A stretch of DNA of 64,000 nt from Megamerina dolium (lineage: Eukaryota; Arthropoda; Insecta; Diptera; Megamerinidae). The DNA is taken from NCBI GenBank assembly GCA_963854835.1, contig OY978526.1, positions 27,951,073-28,015,072 of the forward strand, read 5' to 3'. The translations under genes were made by a program, and so were the position numbers. Numbering within the stretch: the first letter of the stretch is position 1; every line of letters begins with the position of its first letter. Positions 13,235-26,240 of this stretch are shown here, piece by piece. The notes under the pieces were generated by a model, which saw only the letters and a list, made by a program, of their open reading frames with translations, was not told where the DNA came from and ran no database searches.

Positions 13235-14282
13235 TTAGGTCAAATATGCACCGATTTGTTCGATAACTTGTTGCCATTTTGAAGGTAATTTCATAATGCC
13301 ACTCTCATAGAAACCCTAGTCCCTATTGGCAAAAAACTGGGAAAGTTAATTTTCATAAGATTCTCTTGAGGCAAATTTTTCACCAGCAAAATCATTTGCC
13401 ATAGACAGGAACAGGTAGTAATCACTTGGTGCCTGGTCCGGACTATAAGGTGGATGCATAAGAATCTCCAAACCAAGCTCCCGTAGCTTCTGGCGAGTCA
13501 CTATCGATGTGTGTGGCATGGCGTTGTGCGGATGGAACATAATTCCTCTCCTATTGGCCAAAGCTGGTCGCTTCTGGGCGATTGCTTCCTTCATTGTTGA
13601 CAGTACAGTTCCGAATTAAGAGTTTGGCCATAGGGGAGCAGTTCATAGTAGATGATTCCCTGCCAGTTCCACCAGACACATAGCAAAACCTTCTTCATCG
13701 TCAATCCTGGCTGGGCCACCGTTTGAGGCGGCTCACGGGGATTCGACCACGTCAGTTTTCGGTTGACGTTGTTGTAAGTGACTCACTTTTCATCACCCGT
13801 AACCATCCGCTTCAGAAATGAATCGATTTTGTTGCTATTCAGCAGCGATTCGCAGATGGAGAGTCGGTCCATGAGGTTTTTTTGCGTTAACTCGTGTGGC
13901 ACCCACACATCGACATTATTTTTGTATCCAGCCTTATTTAAATGGTTCCAAACGATTTGTTGTGCAATGTTTAGCTCCTGGCCAATAGAAACAGTGTTTA
14001 CATGACGGTCAGACTTGACGATTTCCATTATTTTATCGATATTTTCGACAATTGGTCTTCCAGAGTGTGGTGCATCTTTGACATCAAAATTACCGGAACG
14101 GAATCGACAAAACCAAAATTACACATGATTGGCTGTTACAGTATCAAGACCATAAACACTATTCACATTTTCAGCCGTCTGGCTTGCGTTTTCGCCTTTA
14201 TCGAAGAAAAACTGTAAAATATGGCGTATTTTCTCTTTACTGGTGTCTATCTTTGACGCGTGCTCAAACAATACTGAGTTAA
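13235..14282 (-). pseudogene. Mariner (mauritiana-type, DD34D) transposase pseudogene
   Basis: Reading leftward from about 14282, frames give FFFDKGENASQTAENVNSVYG, FRSGNFDVKDAPHSGRPIVE, then WNHLNKAGYKNNVDVWVPHE, LTQKNLMDRLSICESLL, VTGDEK, KKVLLCVWWNWQGIIYYELL, HPPYSPDQAPSDYYLF and finally MKLPSKWQQVIEQIGAYLT. This is a nearly full-length mariner transposase. WVPHEL and the SPD-x-APSDY block are family hallmarks. It is broken: a stop in the N-terminal part (ANHV*FWF), TGA instead of Trp after TGDEK, a small deletion with frameshift near 13597, and another stop after RESYEN. The second catalytic Asp of the usual QDNARPH is lost (PHNAMPH here). I could not define the terminal repeats confidently; the element probably spans about 13140-14450. 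Confidence 0.85.
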
Positions 14283-14449
14283 GCAATCACAAAACTGCCT
14301 AAAAAGTTTTTTTTAGTACGAAATCCTATCTTTCTAACGCCATCTAGCGTAACCCGATCGCACTTATACAACGCTAGATACAGATTGCTAAAGCCATCTA
14401 TTGGAAAAATAATGAATTTCTTTTTACTACACCTGATATAAACTACTAA

Positions 14450-15559
14450 GTTCTTTATTAAGGTTTTTTCTTGAAAGTCTGCCGCTAGATTCAAAATAAA
14501 TTTTTATTATTATTTTTTTTTTTTTATTTCAAAAATTACATTTTTAGAGTTTCTCCAAAATGGGTTAGTTAATGAGTGATTTTCTAATGAGATGAAAAAT
14601 ATTTTGCTGGACATCATAAACTAAAGCGGACTATATGTTTCGCTGGAAAACATGTAATTTTGTTTTTTTTGTTGAGGCAATCTCATAAGCAATTAAAGTA
14701 CATGTGCACTTTGATTTCTTCTTCTGTGTATTTGTTTGTTTTTTTGTTGTTATGCTTTTAAATATTTGGTCACTTGATTCCATTTAAATGTTGGTAAAAT
14801 AATTTTCGTTGTGGGTATTTTTTACGATACATTTTTGGATTCACCTATTCAGCTTCTTCTACCTCGTCTTTGCTTTTTCTTCTTCTTTCGTTTCTTAAGC
14901 TATACACGTACAAACTTAATCATGCTGATGAGTATCTACCTATGTACTAACTTCTACCTGTTGTCATTCATGCTTATGCTGCAATTGTTGTCGCAGTCGT
15001 AGTTATTGTTGCTATCAATGTTGATGCTTACGTCGACGTTATTGTTGGAATTTTATGCTCATGACACAGCAATTACATAACGTGTGCGTTATATCGCTGC
15101 GTTTGTTGTTTGTTGTTGTGGTGGTTATTATTGTTGTTGTATTAACCATAGCTAGCACATACCTATAATAGCAATAGTGCGACAAATGCAAACAACAAAA
15201 ACAACAACCATGGTAAAGTTGACAACGCTAGTGATACTTTAACGTACTATTGGGAGTGCACAACGCATGTTGTTAACCTTGAACACGTTCGTTTGTTTCC
15301 ATAACTTTTTCCGTACGTTTAAAATTGTTGTTTCCAATAGGCTGTAATACTACTTAATAACAACTACATACAACGAATATAAGATAAATGTATGCATGTG
15401 TGTGTGTGTGTATTAATATTATGCGTATATATTAACATAACAATTATTATGAAATTGTAAAGGCAAAAATTCTAGATGGATCAATTTGTGGTGTTGTGTA
15501 TAAAATTGGTATGACTAGTATGAAAGTGATGTGAGTGAGAAGTACCGTAGATATACCAG
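14450..15559. other. Non-coding spacer
   Basis: Rich in TTGTTG/ACAACA trinucleotide stretches (about 15100-15215) and a short (TG)n tract near 15398-15412. No supported gene. Confidence 0.65.
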
Positions 15560-16970
15560 AGGTAGTCGATTACTAGTTGATTTTAGTTCGATTACGCCTA
15601 TTTTAGAGCTGAGCCATTTGTTAATTCAAAATAATATTATTTCCTAAGTTTCAGTTCTGTAGACTTATGTTTTCATGCACAAATTTCGAAATTATTAGTT
15701 TGAAAACATACTTTTGTATGGAATGTAGTCGTGATTTTCATCTGTTTAGACAAATTCTTAGTCTTTTTTGTTTGATAATGAATATAATCGTATATTGCCA
15801 AGTTTCAAGTCGCTAGATTGAATTTTACTTTCTCAAAACCTGTAAAAATACTTTTAAAAACATACTTTTATGTGGAAGGTAGTCTTGATTTTCATTCGAT
15901 TACGACCATTCTAGAACTAATTAAATTCTTGATTCGAAAAAATTTTATTTTCTAAGTTTCAGTTCGATATAGGTTTAATTACATGCGTTAGTTCGAAATC
16001 ATTAGTTTGAAAACATATGTTTGTATGGAAGGTAGTCTTGATTTTCATTCGATTACACCAATTTTTGAATTTGTCTATTTATAGTTAGAAAATAATTTTA
16101 TGTTCTTAATTTCAGGGTGATAAACTCTTTTTTATGTGCCCAAAACCTAAAAATATGCGTTACAAAACATACTTTTATATGGAAGGTAGTTTTGATTTTC
16201 ATTCGATTACACCAAGTTTTTAATTTATCTATTTATAGGTAAAAAATAATTTTATATGCTTACATTCAGATCGATATAGTCATGTTTACGTGCGCAAAAA
16301 CTAAAAATATGCATTACGAAACATACTTTTGTATGGAAGGTAATCTTAATTTTCATTATTTGTGCCCATTCTTATATTAATTTATATGTATTTACAAGAA
16401 AACTTCTTATTCTTCATTGCACTTCGATAGGTTTATATTTTCTTGTGCAAAAGCTGTAAAAATACACTCGAAAACATACTTTTGTATGGGAGGTATGGAG
16501 TGATTATCATATGATTACGTGCATTCTTTGCCCTATTCTTGTTTTTCGTAAAACATCTCATATTTCGTGTATAAGGTAGATTACCATATGTTTAAGCATG
16601 CAAAATTCAAAAATACACCTTCGAAAACATACTTTTGTATGAAAAGTTGTCGTGAATTTTGTCCTACTGCACACATTCGTGAATTCATGAATTGTATATG
16701 CAAAATAATATTATTTTCTTAGTTTCAGTTCAGTAAATTTATAATTACATGTAGAAAATCTGAAAATATACGTTCGAAACCATATTTTTATATGACACGT
16801 GGACGTGATTTTCATGCGATCACGCCCATGCATGAGTTAATCTACTTGTGGGTATAAAATATCTCTATATTCTAAGATTCAGATCAATATTTTTATATTT
16901 ACTTGAACAAAATATGGAAATATACGTTCAAAAAACATATTTTTATATGGCAGGTAGATGTGTTTTCAAG
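15560..16970 (+). repeat. 153-bp tandem satellite, nine units
   Basis: The anchor CATACTTTTGTATGGAAGGT-like block starts at 15707, 15861, 16014, 16168, 16322, 16475, 16628, 16781 and 16936. Spacing is 153-155 bp throughout. Each unit continues with GTGATTTTCATTCGATTAC, an A/T-rich middle, a TTCAGTTCGATAxxxTTA block and ends with AAAATATACGTTCGAAA. The anchor contains a short inverted repeat, CATAC-TTTT-GTATG. Regular spacing despite base divergence indicates an old true tandem array. Confidence 0.92.
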
Positions 16971-17979
16971 GCTTACTTGAAATTAACAAATTAATTAAGT
17001 TACTAACAAGAAAGAATATATAGCAAACTGTAATTAAGATTTTATATTGTATAATTAAAATATTTATGTCTGTAAAATTATTATATAAAACTTAAATATT
17101 ATACTCGTAAGAATTTATGAAAATATAAAAAGTAAATATAAAAAGTAACTTTCTAAACTTGATACCATACAATGTTTTGTTTTGCTATGTGCTGCATAGG
17201 ATGCAATTTAAATACTTCATTGTGCCAATAACTAGTTTACTTATTGCAATTCCCTTTTGCCCACCCTGTGCGCCTAATTACACAATTACATTGATAGTGA
17301 TTGACTATAATTATGAAATTATTAAAATGTAATCGACAAGTAACTACATATACCTATACAATAATTCTTATATATTCACATTGTCCAAGAATGAACTTTG
17401 TACCATTGTATTTATTGATTGATATCGTTTGGCTTTCATAACTAACTAATTGATGGAGTGGAGTGTCATAAAGGTTACACTATATGATTGTAATTATTTA
17501 CGTTAAAACAATATTTAAATATATGCACATATTTATTTATATAGAAAAATGTAATGGCAACAATTAATGAATTCCGTAGAATAGATTTGAGTCACTTTTT
17601 GTACTTTTTTTCCTATTTCTGATAACGTTACTTTAATGCAGAGAGCTTCTAGAAGAGAATATTAATTACTCTCATCAAATTATGCTATGAAGTTGTCAAT
17701 TTTAGCACATATTTTGTTTGTTTTCATTTTTTTTTTTTTGCAATGATTAATGTAAAATATTAGACGATCATGCGTGACAGGTGAAGAAAATAAATGAATC
17801 TAAATATAAAATATTACGTCATATGTATATATACGATATATTCTTCATCTTTTTTGTTTTTTTTTTTTTGCACGTGTTTTAATTTTATCTTTTTGCAAAT
17901 ATCTCTTTGAAATGCTATAGAATTGTATACGAGTAAGGGCAAAAGCAAATGAATAAAAGTAATTATGATTAATATTATT

Positions 17980-18019
<40 letters not shown>

Positions 18020-18659
18020 ATACATATATATTTTCAAATGAGTTAGTTTTTCGTGGCAGTCATGAACACGCCTTTTTCATACAGAGATAATTTATTAATA
18101 TGCTACCTAGTATTAGGATGATATCGCGTATAGGATGATGTATACATTAGATCTCTGCAAATAAAAATTAATGTGATTTGCAAAAACAGTCGTAAACACG
18201 TAAAAAAGCCCTTGAGCATTTCAATTCTATTCACCCTCGGCTATAGATGAGGGTGGCCCATTTGAGAGTGATATTAGCAAAGTGATTTAGTTCGCCCAGA
18301 ACCACTCTGCACAATTTTACTACAATAGTTTTCATTTGTACCACAAATATAGCAACCTTAAATCGTTTCATGATATGTGGATTTAACAGAATCCGTTGAA
18401 TTCGTGGAATTTCCTTTTAACCTCAACAATATAGTCTTTTTTTGAGGTTAAAAAGAAACCTGAGGGTAACAGGGAAATCTAAATTCAAATTTATCTATTT
18501 TGACTATTCTGATTCTATTCTGACATCCTTTGATATAAAAGAATACGATCTTTTCACTAAAAAATCTGGTTCATCGAACAAGATAAACATTCCTGTAAGT
18601 ATTTGCGATTGATTTGATTTATTTTGTTAGCAATTTGTTTATAAACTCAAAAAAATGTG
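16971..18659. other. Non-coding spacer
   Basis: A+T-rich with long poly-T tracts and the (ATT)n microsatellite. Nothing else recognised. Confidence 0.65.
17980..18018. repeat. (ATT)n microsatellite
   Basis: A TTA/ATT run of about 12 triplets. Confidence 0.95.
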
Positions 18660-19140
18660 ATGAAACATTCATGAAAATACCCACTAACGTCCCTGGGGGA
18701 TAGTATATATAACGAACCCTCATTAATTTTTCGACTAAATATTTTTTTCAAACATTTTTATCATCTATCTTTCCCCTGAGAGGGGCTTCCATGAAAAATA
18801 ATTTATATAATTTTTATAATAAATTTAGCTTCTACCGTTCGCGGTGGACCTCATAGAAGTTTGAAATGTATGACGGACCCCTATTAATTTGTTCTCGTCA
18901 ATCTTTTTTCCAAATATAAATATTTACTCTCTATATCTGTCCCTTAGAGGGGCTCCCATACAAAATTGACATTTTTATCAGGAATTTCGCTGCTAACGAT
19001 CTTGCACGACCCCATAGAGGATTAAAATGTATGATGGACTCCTATTAATTTTTAACACTCAACATTTTTTCCATATATACTTTTTCCGTATCTCTATTGC
19101 TTTAGGAGGCTTCCATACAAAATGAACATAGAATCAATTG
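18660..19140 (-). repeat. ~165-bp repeat array, inverse orientation
   Basis: Three units in reverse orientation. CCTCATTAATTTTTCGAC, CCTATTAATTTGTTCTCG and CCTATTAATTTTTAACAC recur at about 18718, 18890 and 19040, each followed by TCTxTCxCCTxAGAGGGGCTTCCATA. These are the reverse complement of the blocks in the plus-oriented arrays. Confidence 0.7.
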
Positions 19141-20088
19141 AAAATCGACAAATATACTCATAATTGTATAGAATTCACCACTCAAGCGGTGAAATGTAAA
19201 TAATTAGCTTTTAAAAGTAAAGGTTTTAAAGTTTTGCTTTCAGTAGTAAATATTTTTCATAGAAGCGTCTCAGAATTTGTTAATTTCCAAAACTTACAGC
19301 TTTAGACATTTTTGAACATATCTAATACACTAATATCAATTTCTATTAAGTACTTGTGTCTGTGTAATATCAAATCTGATGATTTTGTTATGCATCATCA
19401 AAAGATCTTTGACTTTTTCATGCTGTATGATAAAGTAAATTCTAGATTGTACCCGCCTATTATACTCAAAGCAAGTATGCACTTAGTATGAAAGATATAA
19501 AAACGTATGTTTATACCATTCAATGGTTATAAAATTTAAAATTAATATTAATTTTGCATTTGCCATCGTCCCATTTGTATCTCGAAAAAACTCACTCATT
19601 TGCTCTTTACACGATGAGTACGTAAATAGTGTAACCGTGAGTAAACTCACCACACTTGAGTAACTGCACTAGAGCTCGTGTGCAATGTAATTACCATTTG
19701 TAATAATGTTGTTGGTGTTAGTGTTGTTGATTAAGCTAATGTCAATCAACCACCTTATTGTAATGATTATAATCCTTTTCCCACCTTCAGCATGCATATA
19801 CGTCCATAGCAGATATTCACCATAGAAAATGCTCAATGCTTTGAGAATGTTTTTATTTTCGCCATTTTTTTGAAAATACATTATTTATTTTTTGCTCTGT
19901 TCGTGAGATTGTTTCTTGCTTGAATGAGTTGCATTCATTGTTATCGTATGCAAGCTTCTGTTTTGTGAGTGTGTTTGTGAGTAAATTGGTAATTTTTCTT
20001 GCCATTTTACATAGCGACGTCTTTCAACGATGCTTTGGCTATCTAGCTGGCCAGCTGCTTGCTAAATTAACAATTTTACCGTCTTTAA
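19141..20088. other. Region upstream of the candidate promoter
   Basis: No gene seen. The paired words GAGTAAACTCA and CACTTGAGTAACTGCACT near 19640-19670 lie some 430 bp upstream of the predicted start. They could be regulatory, but this is speculation. Confidence 0.5.
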
Positions 20089-20130
20089 ACAATCAGTTCG
20101 ATTGAAAGCATAGCGCGCACAAGACATTGT
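20089..20130 (+). promoter_or_regulatory. Candidate TATA-less core promoter (Inr + DPE)
   Basis: TCAGTT at 20093-20098 matches the Drosophila initiator TCAKTY and puts +1 at A20095. AGACAT at 20122-20127 falls exactly at +28 to +33 and matches the DPE consensus RGWYVT at every base. No TATA box is seen at -30. By composition alone an Inr plus a spaced five-base DPE is expected about once per 44 kb of one strand, so the match by itself is not proof. The context helps: it begins a locally GC-richer stretch followed by an A-rich leader-like kilobase and a strong splice donor. Confidence 0.4.
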
Positions 20131-21153
20131 CAGCTTGTTGGAGTGTTGTTAGTTTGCACACAAAAAAAAAAAAGTTTGTAAACAAATTTTATTTGACTTT
20201 TTTGTATTTCGTCTCTTTTTAAAACGATTCACATACAATACGATAATACACGTGCGTGTATAGCAGCAAATTTTTTTATAGCATATGAGTGTATGGAATT
20301 TATTATTGTAGCGCAAAGTATAAAGTGCGAATTTAGCAGCACAAAAGCTGTAATACCAATAGCAACGACAACGACAGCGAAGGCAACAGCGTGGATGATG
20401 ACGACGACGACGACGGCTAGACTTTAATTTACGTTAAGTTTTTATGACGATGACGACGACGACGACGACGACGACTACTACTATGAAGACAGCGACTGAG
20501 TGTAACGTTAACTACCTTACGTCGTCAATGCTATTGCCGACATTATTGTTAAGGTAGTTAAGGTGTTTAACTTAGATTTAGTACCACTTGGACGTTTCAG
20601 CGTAACGCATGTATTTTTCTCGATTTTTTTAATGCGTCTACGTTCTGTCGATAAATACTTGAGAGAAGTATTTCAAGAATTTTCTTTGAAATTTTTTATT
20701 GTGAGCAATATAAATACGCATAATTATTATTAAAATAAAATTCTACAAAAATTTAAGAAAAATAATAATTTCGTTTTGAATTTTTATTTTCTTAAAAATT
20801 GCCCATAATTAATTCAAGTGAGAGAAAAGTGCATATGGATAAAGTGTTGTCTTGTTGGAAAAAAAAAAATTTAAGAGTAAAGTGAAAAATATATGAAATA
20901 ACAAAAGATAAACAACTCTAAAAACCACGTTTGTGTCTTAAATTTTTTTATTTTGAAATTACAGTTGAAAAAATTACGTTCGGAACAGCTTCCAAAAAAA
21001 ATCAAATTTTTTTTACACTGGGAGAAAACAAACAAACAATAAAAAAAGTAAATACAACGAAATTCTACAAAATAGTGGTCAATCAATCGGAATAATTTTT
21101 TCAATTTGCTCAATTCAATTTCCTTGGAATAAATTCAATATCAGAAGCCTATT
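20095..21153 (+). other. Candidate 5' untranslated first exon
   Basis: The stretch begins at the predicted initiator and ends at a donor GTAAGT (21154-21159) after AGCCTATT. It is A-rich with many short AAA runs, has no long reading frame, and carries two GAC/GACGAC trinucleotide runs (about 20397-20416 and 20450-20475). Such leaders are common in fly genes with long first introns. If it belongs to the ABC exon at 61280 the first intron is about 40 kb. No transcript evidence is available here. An unrelated non-coding transcript, or no exon at all, are alternatives. Confidence 0.3.
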
Positions 21154-22139
21154 GTAAGTGTCAAATTATTATAATAAAAATTGTATAAAAAAAAAATCCA
21201 AATTGTTATGCACAATACCTACTCGTACTCGTAAGCACTTGTAACTAATGTGCGTATGAGTAATATGTAATTTATGTAAAATCCAGGGAAGACCATAATA
21301 TGCACGTACAAAGTATAGAGAAATTTGAAAATTGAGATGTAATAATTTTTTAGTGCTTTTGTACATAATTTAGGTTAGACACCATACATTTAAATCATTA
21401 GAACAGTTTTCATAATCAAATAGATAATACAAAGAATAATTACGTCCCAATACAAATTATTTAAATGTAAAAAAAAATTTCAATTCAAGAAATCAGAGAA
21501 TGAAAGCCAAAAAATACTTTTCTTTATATAAGAATTCAAACAGTTTTGCAGATTACACAAAGTGACAAAAGCAATGAAAATGAGAGCAAATAAAAAATTT
21601 AATCTAAAAATCAATAATATTTTTACTGTCGGTTTCGAAATGAAGTTTGCATTAATCTTCACTTTAAAACAGTTTCTATGCAAAATAAAAATTAATTCAT
21701 TGAAATTGAATAGATTTTCTGGAAGTTATGTTTGAAAACAATATAAAAATATTGCTACATGAAGTAAAATTTAATGAATTATTGTAGAAAAATGTTTGAA
21801 ATAATGTTGACAATTTTTTTTTTACATAAAAAATTCAAATTTAATTTAATTTTTAAATCTTCAGATTTTTAAATTTCGACTTAGTTAAAAATTACTGTCC
21901 AGCTCTGGCATGGGCAATGAATAGGCTTCTGGGAAGATATTGCCTTGATAATTTATGGCAGTCAAATGGGCAAATTCTCTACGATACCTGAACTTTACTC
22001 TAAAAGTCTGCAATATCTAATTGATTCATTGAGAGAGTGAATTTAAAACGAAACTATAGAGAATATTCTTACACACACCAATTTTCTGTTGATCAGCCTT
22101 GGCTACAACCGAGCTATCGAACATTAGTAGTTTTGTGTG

Positions 22140-22330
22140 AAAGAGATAGTGATATTACAGATTTTTGGTTTTTCAAATGCAAGAAATGAAATGTCAATGC
22201 TGCCAAATATTTGAAAAATTATTGTTTATGTGCGATAGAGATAGTGAAATTATAGATTATTGATTTTTCAAATGCATGTAGTGAAATGTCAATGATGCTA
22301 GGTTTTTGAAAAATTATTGTCCCGCAAGAT
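22140..22330 (+). repeat. Tandem 95-bp duplication
   Basis: GATAGTGATATTACAGAT at 22145 and GATAGTGAAATTATAGAT at 22240 begin two similar units, each ending in TTTGAAAAATTATTGT. Confidence 0.8.
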
Positions 22331-22394
22331 ATTCATTCTTGAATGCCACAAAAAAATTTGTATATAAAATTTGTCTAAAAAGTGAGCATAAAAG

Positions 22395-22690
22395 CATAAA
22401 AGAAAATATGCTAAAGCACTAAAAAATTCATCAAAAAATTTTCAAAATAATATTTTGATCTCCCCTAACAATGACACATTCTTCATTTAAAGTATCATTG
22501 AGTGAGCAAGTGAGTATTAAAAATATTAGATCTAATTCAAAATTTGGCAAAAATATGCTTACTTAAATATGCCAATGTTAAGAAAATATGCTAAAACTCT
22601 AAAAAAAAATTTTTCAAAAAATGTCCAAAAGAATATTTTTTGGTCTCCCCTGACATTGACTCATTCTTCATATAATTGCATGAGATGTCA
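22395..22690 (+). repeat. Tandem ~178-bp duplication
   Basis: AGAAAATATGCTAAAxC occurs at about 22402 and 22580, followed both times by AATATTTT, TCTCCCCTxACAxTGAC and CATTCTTCAT. Confidence 0.75.
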
Positions 22691-23295
22691 GAATATTAAT
22701 TGAAATGCAAAGTAAATTGTCTCAATAAAAGCATTCGTGCAAAGTTCAATTTTTTTTTTATCGCATTTTCATTTACTTTTTGTAAATATTTGCATTTAAT
22801 TAAAATTTTAAAAAAGAAAATATATCACATTTATTCTCTACTATTATTTGCTATTTTTCTCTCTGTTGGAGGCATTATAATTGTCAATCGTTTATCAATA
22901 TTTCACAAGAATAAGCACAGTGACGGCAATAAAATAAGAGGGGATGGACATAGAATATAATGTCAATCTTTCAATCATATCACCAATCATTATTAGATAC
23001 TTAGAACAAATACAGACACAAACATCAAATAGGCATTGCATACAAATAACAATCTAGAGATTATTCAGCAGTTATTAATTTTTTTTTAGAATTTTTTTTT
23101 ATTGATTTCAATTTCTTTGCTTTATTGATTTTAGAAAAAAAAAAAAATTATGAAAACAATATATAAATACTATACTTTTATATAATACTTAATAATGTAC
23201 ATGTCTAATAATTTCATAGCATGTAGCAGTCTATAATTTCTTTCGTTAATATTACAGTCATTAGATCTCAAGTTAAAAACAAACAACTAAGCAAT

Positions 23296-23326
<31 letters not shown>

Positions 23327-23327
23327 G
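23296..23327. repeat. (AAC)n microsatellite
   Basis: About 10 ACA/AAC triplets. Shorter AAC/GTT runs are scattered through the whole window, as is usual for fly introns. Confidence 0.95.
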
Positions 23328-26079
23328 TAACAATAATGACAATTAATAATTGCAACAATTTTATTGTTGGTATAATTTAATAAATAATTTAATATTGATT
23401 AAGAATTTTCGAAAATAATCACTACCTACTTATTAGTATGTAGGTATTGAGGAAGGGGAGGGGGGGGTTTGTTTGCTAGTAGATTCAGAAATAGTATCCA
23501 TAGTATGAATATCTTTTGAAATTGAATTAATCTAGTCAAAGTTTTGATTAACCATTTTGTTCAGGAATGTCCCCATATGATTAATACGAGTACAATAAAC
23601 GCATACTGATTACAAAATTATTGTTTTTTATAGCAAAACATTTTATCATAAGTGGTATTTGCAGTTATAACTATTGTAATTTTTGTCCTTGTCATACTTT
23701 TGATTGCATTGATAGTCGCGCGAATGGTAATGCATACCATCTCAAGGTACCTTACTCTACCCACCTTACCTTACCTTAGATATAGGTAATGTTGTTGTTG
23801 TGGTTTCATAAATATTGTAGTTTCAATTATTATCTATTTTTTTGTTTATAATTAAATTGTTGTGATATGTATTATTTTATCTTTCGATCAATCATTTTTG
23901 TATAACATCAATCAATCTAATTGCATTCCTATACGCACTCTTACTGTACAAGTACTCGTATATATTTAGCAATGCAATTTCATATGAATATCTATCTATT
24001 ATTTACACATACTAGTATCAATACATTTATTCATATAAGCCTTCACACTTACATATAAAGCTCACATATGAAATTACTATTTTCAACAATTTACTGTGAT
24101 TTTTTTTTTGCCCTTCAGTTGAGATGTGTTAATTTAATTAGTGTTTGTGTGCCGTGGCTGTGTATTTTTATGCAAGTAAATATTCAAAAAGATTTTTATA
24201 AAGCACCGAAATCTTGTAAATATGTATATAATTGGAATAATGCAAGCAATGAGGCAATCTTGTTTGCACATTGTTATTGTTATGCATTTCAATTTAATGA
24301 AATAAAAGAAAAGTCTATCAAATTTAAATGAAGAAATGTTTCCAATTAGATAATTTTTTATTGTTGTTGTTTTTTGATTTTTTTTTATCGCAATTTAATA
24401 GGCATTTTCATACATAGTGTATGTAACTGGGCTTGAGTACATTATCGCATATAGGCATAGGCACAGCATGTGTTTTTGAGAGGTCAATACAATTGCAATA
24501 TATTCTCTATGTAACTAAAAATGTGTTGGGGAATTATTATTAAAACAACAACAACAATATATATAAACATTTTCAATAATATAATTGCAAATTGAAATAA
24601 TTGGCCAATCAGGGTAAAACGTACGTAATTGCCAGCACAGTTGAGATTTTAATAATAATTCGAATAATTGCATACAAATTGCAGTAATTCTCACAGTTGA
24701 TATGTAATGAATCATTGTGCGTATTAAATATTTATATTCCTTTTATTCATTTTGTAACGGAAAAATACTTCTTTTCAATAAGCATTACATTTAGAAAAAA
24801 AAATAATTTTAATTGAACATATTCTAATGAAGGGAAGTGTACGAGGTATTTGGAGTGTATATATTCGAACCCTTCTTCGTTGACTACTTGTTGTGGTTGT
24901 TGTTCTTTTGTTGTGTTGTTTTTTAATCAGTGGTTGCAGTTAATGTTTCCTTTCCATTCAGATGAAAACTGGAATTTTTACTTTTTCGTCTTAATCATTT
25001 TCTGCTTCTGCATATTTTATTATTGTATTAAGTGTTGTTGTTGTTGTTGTTATTGTAATATGTTGTTTCTGAAATGTGAGTTCAAGGTTGTTCGAAAGAA
25101 ATACTTTAAAGTGAACAACAATAATAAAAAAAAATTCCCCCAAAAAAACAAAAAGGAAAATTTTACATTTTTTTGTTATTGTGACCACTGGAGAGTTGTT
25201 GTTCATACAAGATTTGGTTTCTTCTCATTTAAAATTAATGAAATATATATAATCAATGTATTCACCACATACACATGCACATGCATATACACGTTCATAT
25301 TTCAAGGAGAACTTCTACATACTCATACATTCATATGTAGTACGAGTATTCATGACTGACTGACTATACGGCAATATGTGTATGGTCATTATAAACTTAG
25401 GTGCATATATTAAACTTAGTAGCACTTAACTACTATGGTCATTATACTGCTGCATCATGCTGTGGTGCATACAAACACATGCGCTGCATTGCATTATACC
25501 TACACACACACACACACACACACATACGCACACTCATATGATATGACGATATGACATGATATTGTTCATGAAATTGTTGCGGAATGTAAATTTCTGATTT
25601 GATTACATATAGTACATACATACTTATTTATTTATTAACTTAATATTCTACAATTTTTTTAATTATATTGAATTATTATATTTCATTTTATGTGTGTGTA
25701 TTTTTTTTTTTTTTTGCACATTGAATTAATTTTTGTACCTTTCTTGGTTTTTTCCATTGCAAAACAAAGTCCATTTAACTTCATGGATTATAAAATGAAG
25801 AGTGAGAAAAAAAAACCCATCCAATGTTATTTAGATTTAACATTTTATTTGAAATCTTATCCAATAGTGGTGAATTTAATTAATAGTGTAATGTCGGATG
25901 GATTAGGATGACGCATGAGTAGTGAAACCGCAGATTTTCGATTTTAATTTAGATGCGTTTATAATGGAATGTTTTTGTGCAAATTTATTTATGCTTCCTA
26001 AATAAAAGAATTACTCACCAATTACTGCTAACCATTTCCATCTCTAACAGAGCTTTGAGCAAATTATATAAAAAATCTT

Positions 26080-26240
26080 AATTTTCTATGAGAACCCACC
26101 TAAGGATTGAAGGAAGGGTGTGAGTATGCTGCGAAAAAATGTTGTGAGCGCAAAATTAATAAGAATCGGTCATGCATTCAATATCTTTAGAGGCACCTTC
26201 CGGGTAACTATGGGATTATTTGTCAGATTTGTCACTTGAA
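26080..26240 (+). repeat. Single copy of the ~165-bp repeat
   Basis: One unit with recognisable blocks: AGAACCCACCTAAGGATTG, GGTGTGAGTATGCTGCG, TTAATAAGAATCGGTCATGC and TTTAGAGGCACCTTCCGGG. Confidence 0.55.

Noticed and set aside
24850..25359. 169-codon plus-strand open frame
   Set aside because: It is made of Cys, Phe and Lys runs produced by TTG and poly-A tracts; no motif, no splice context.
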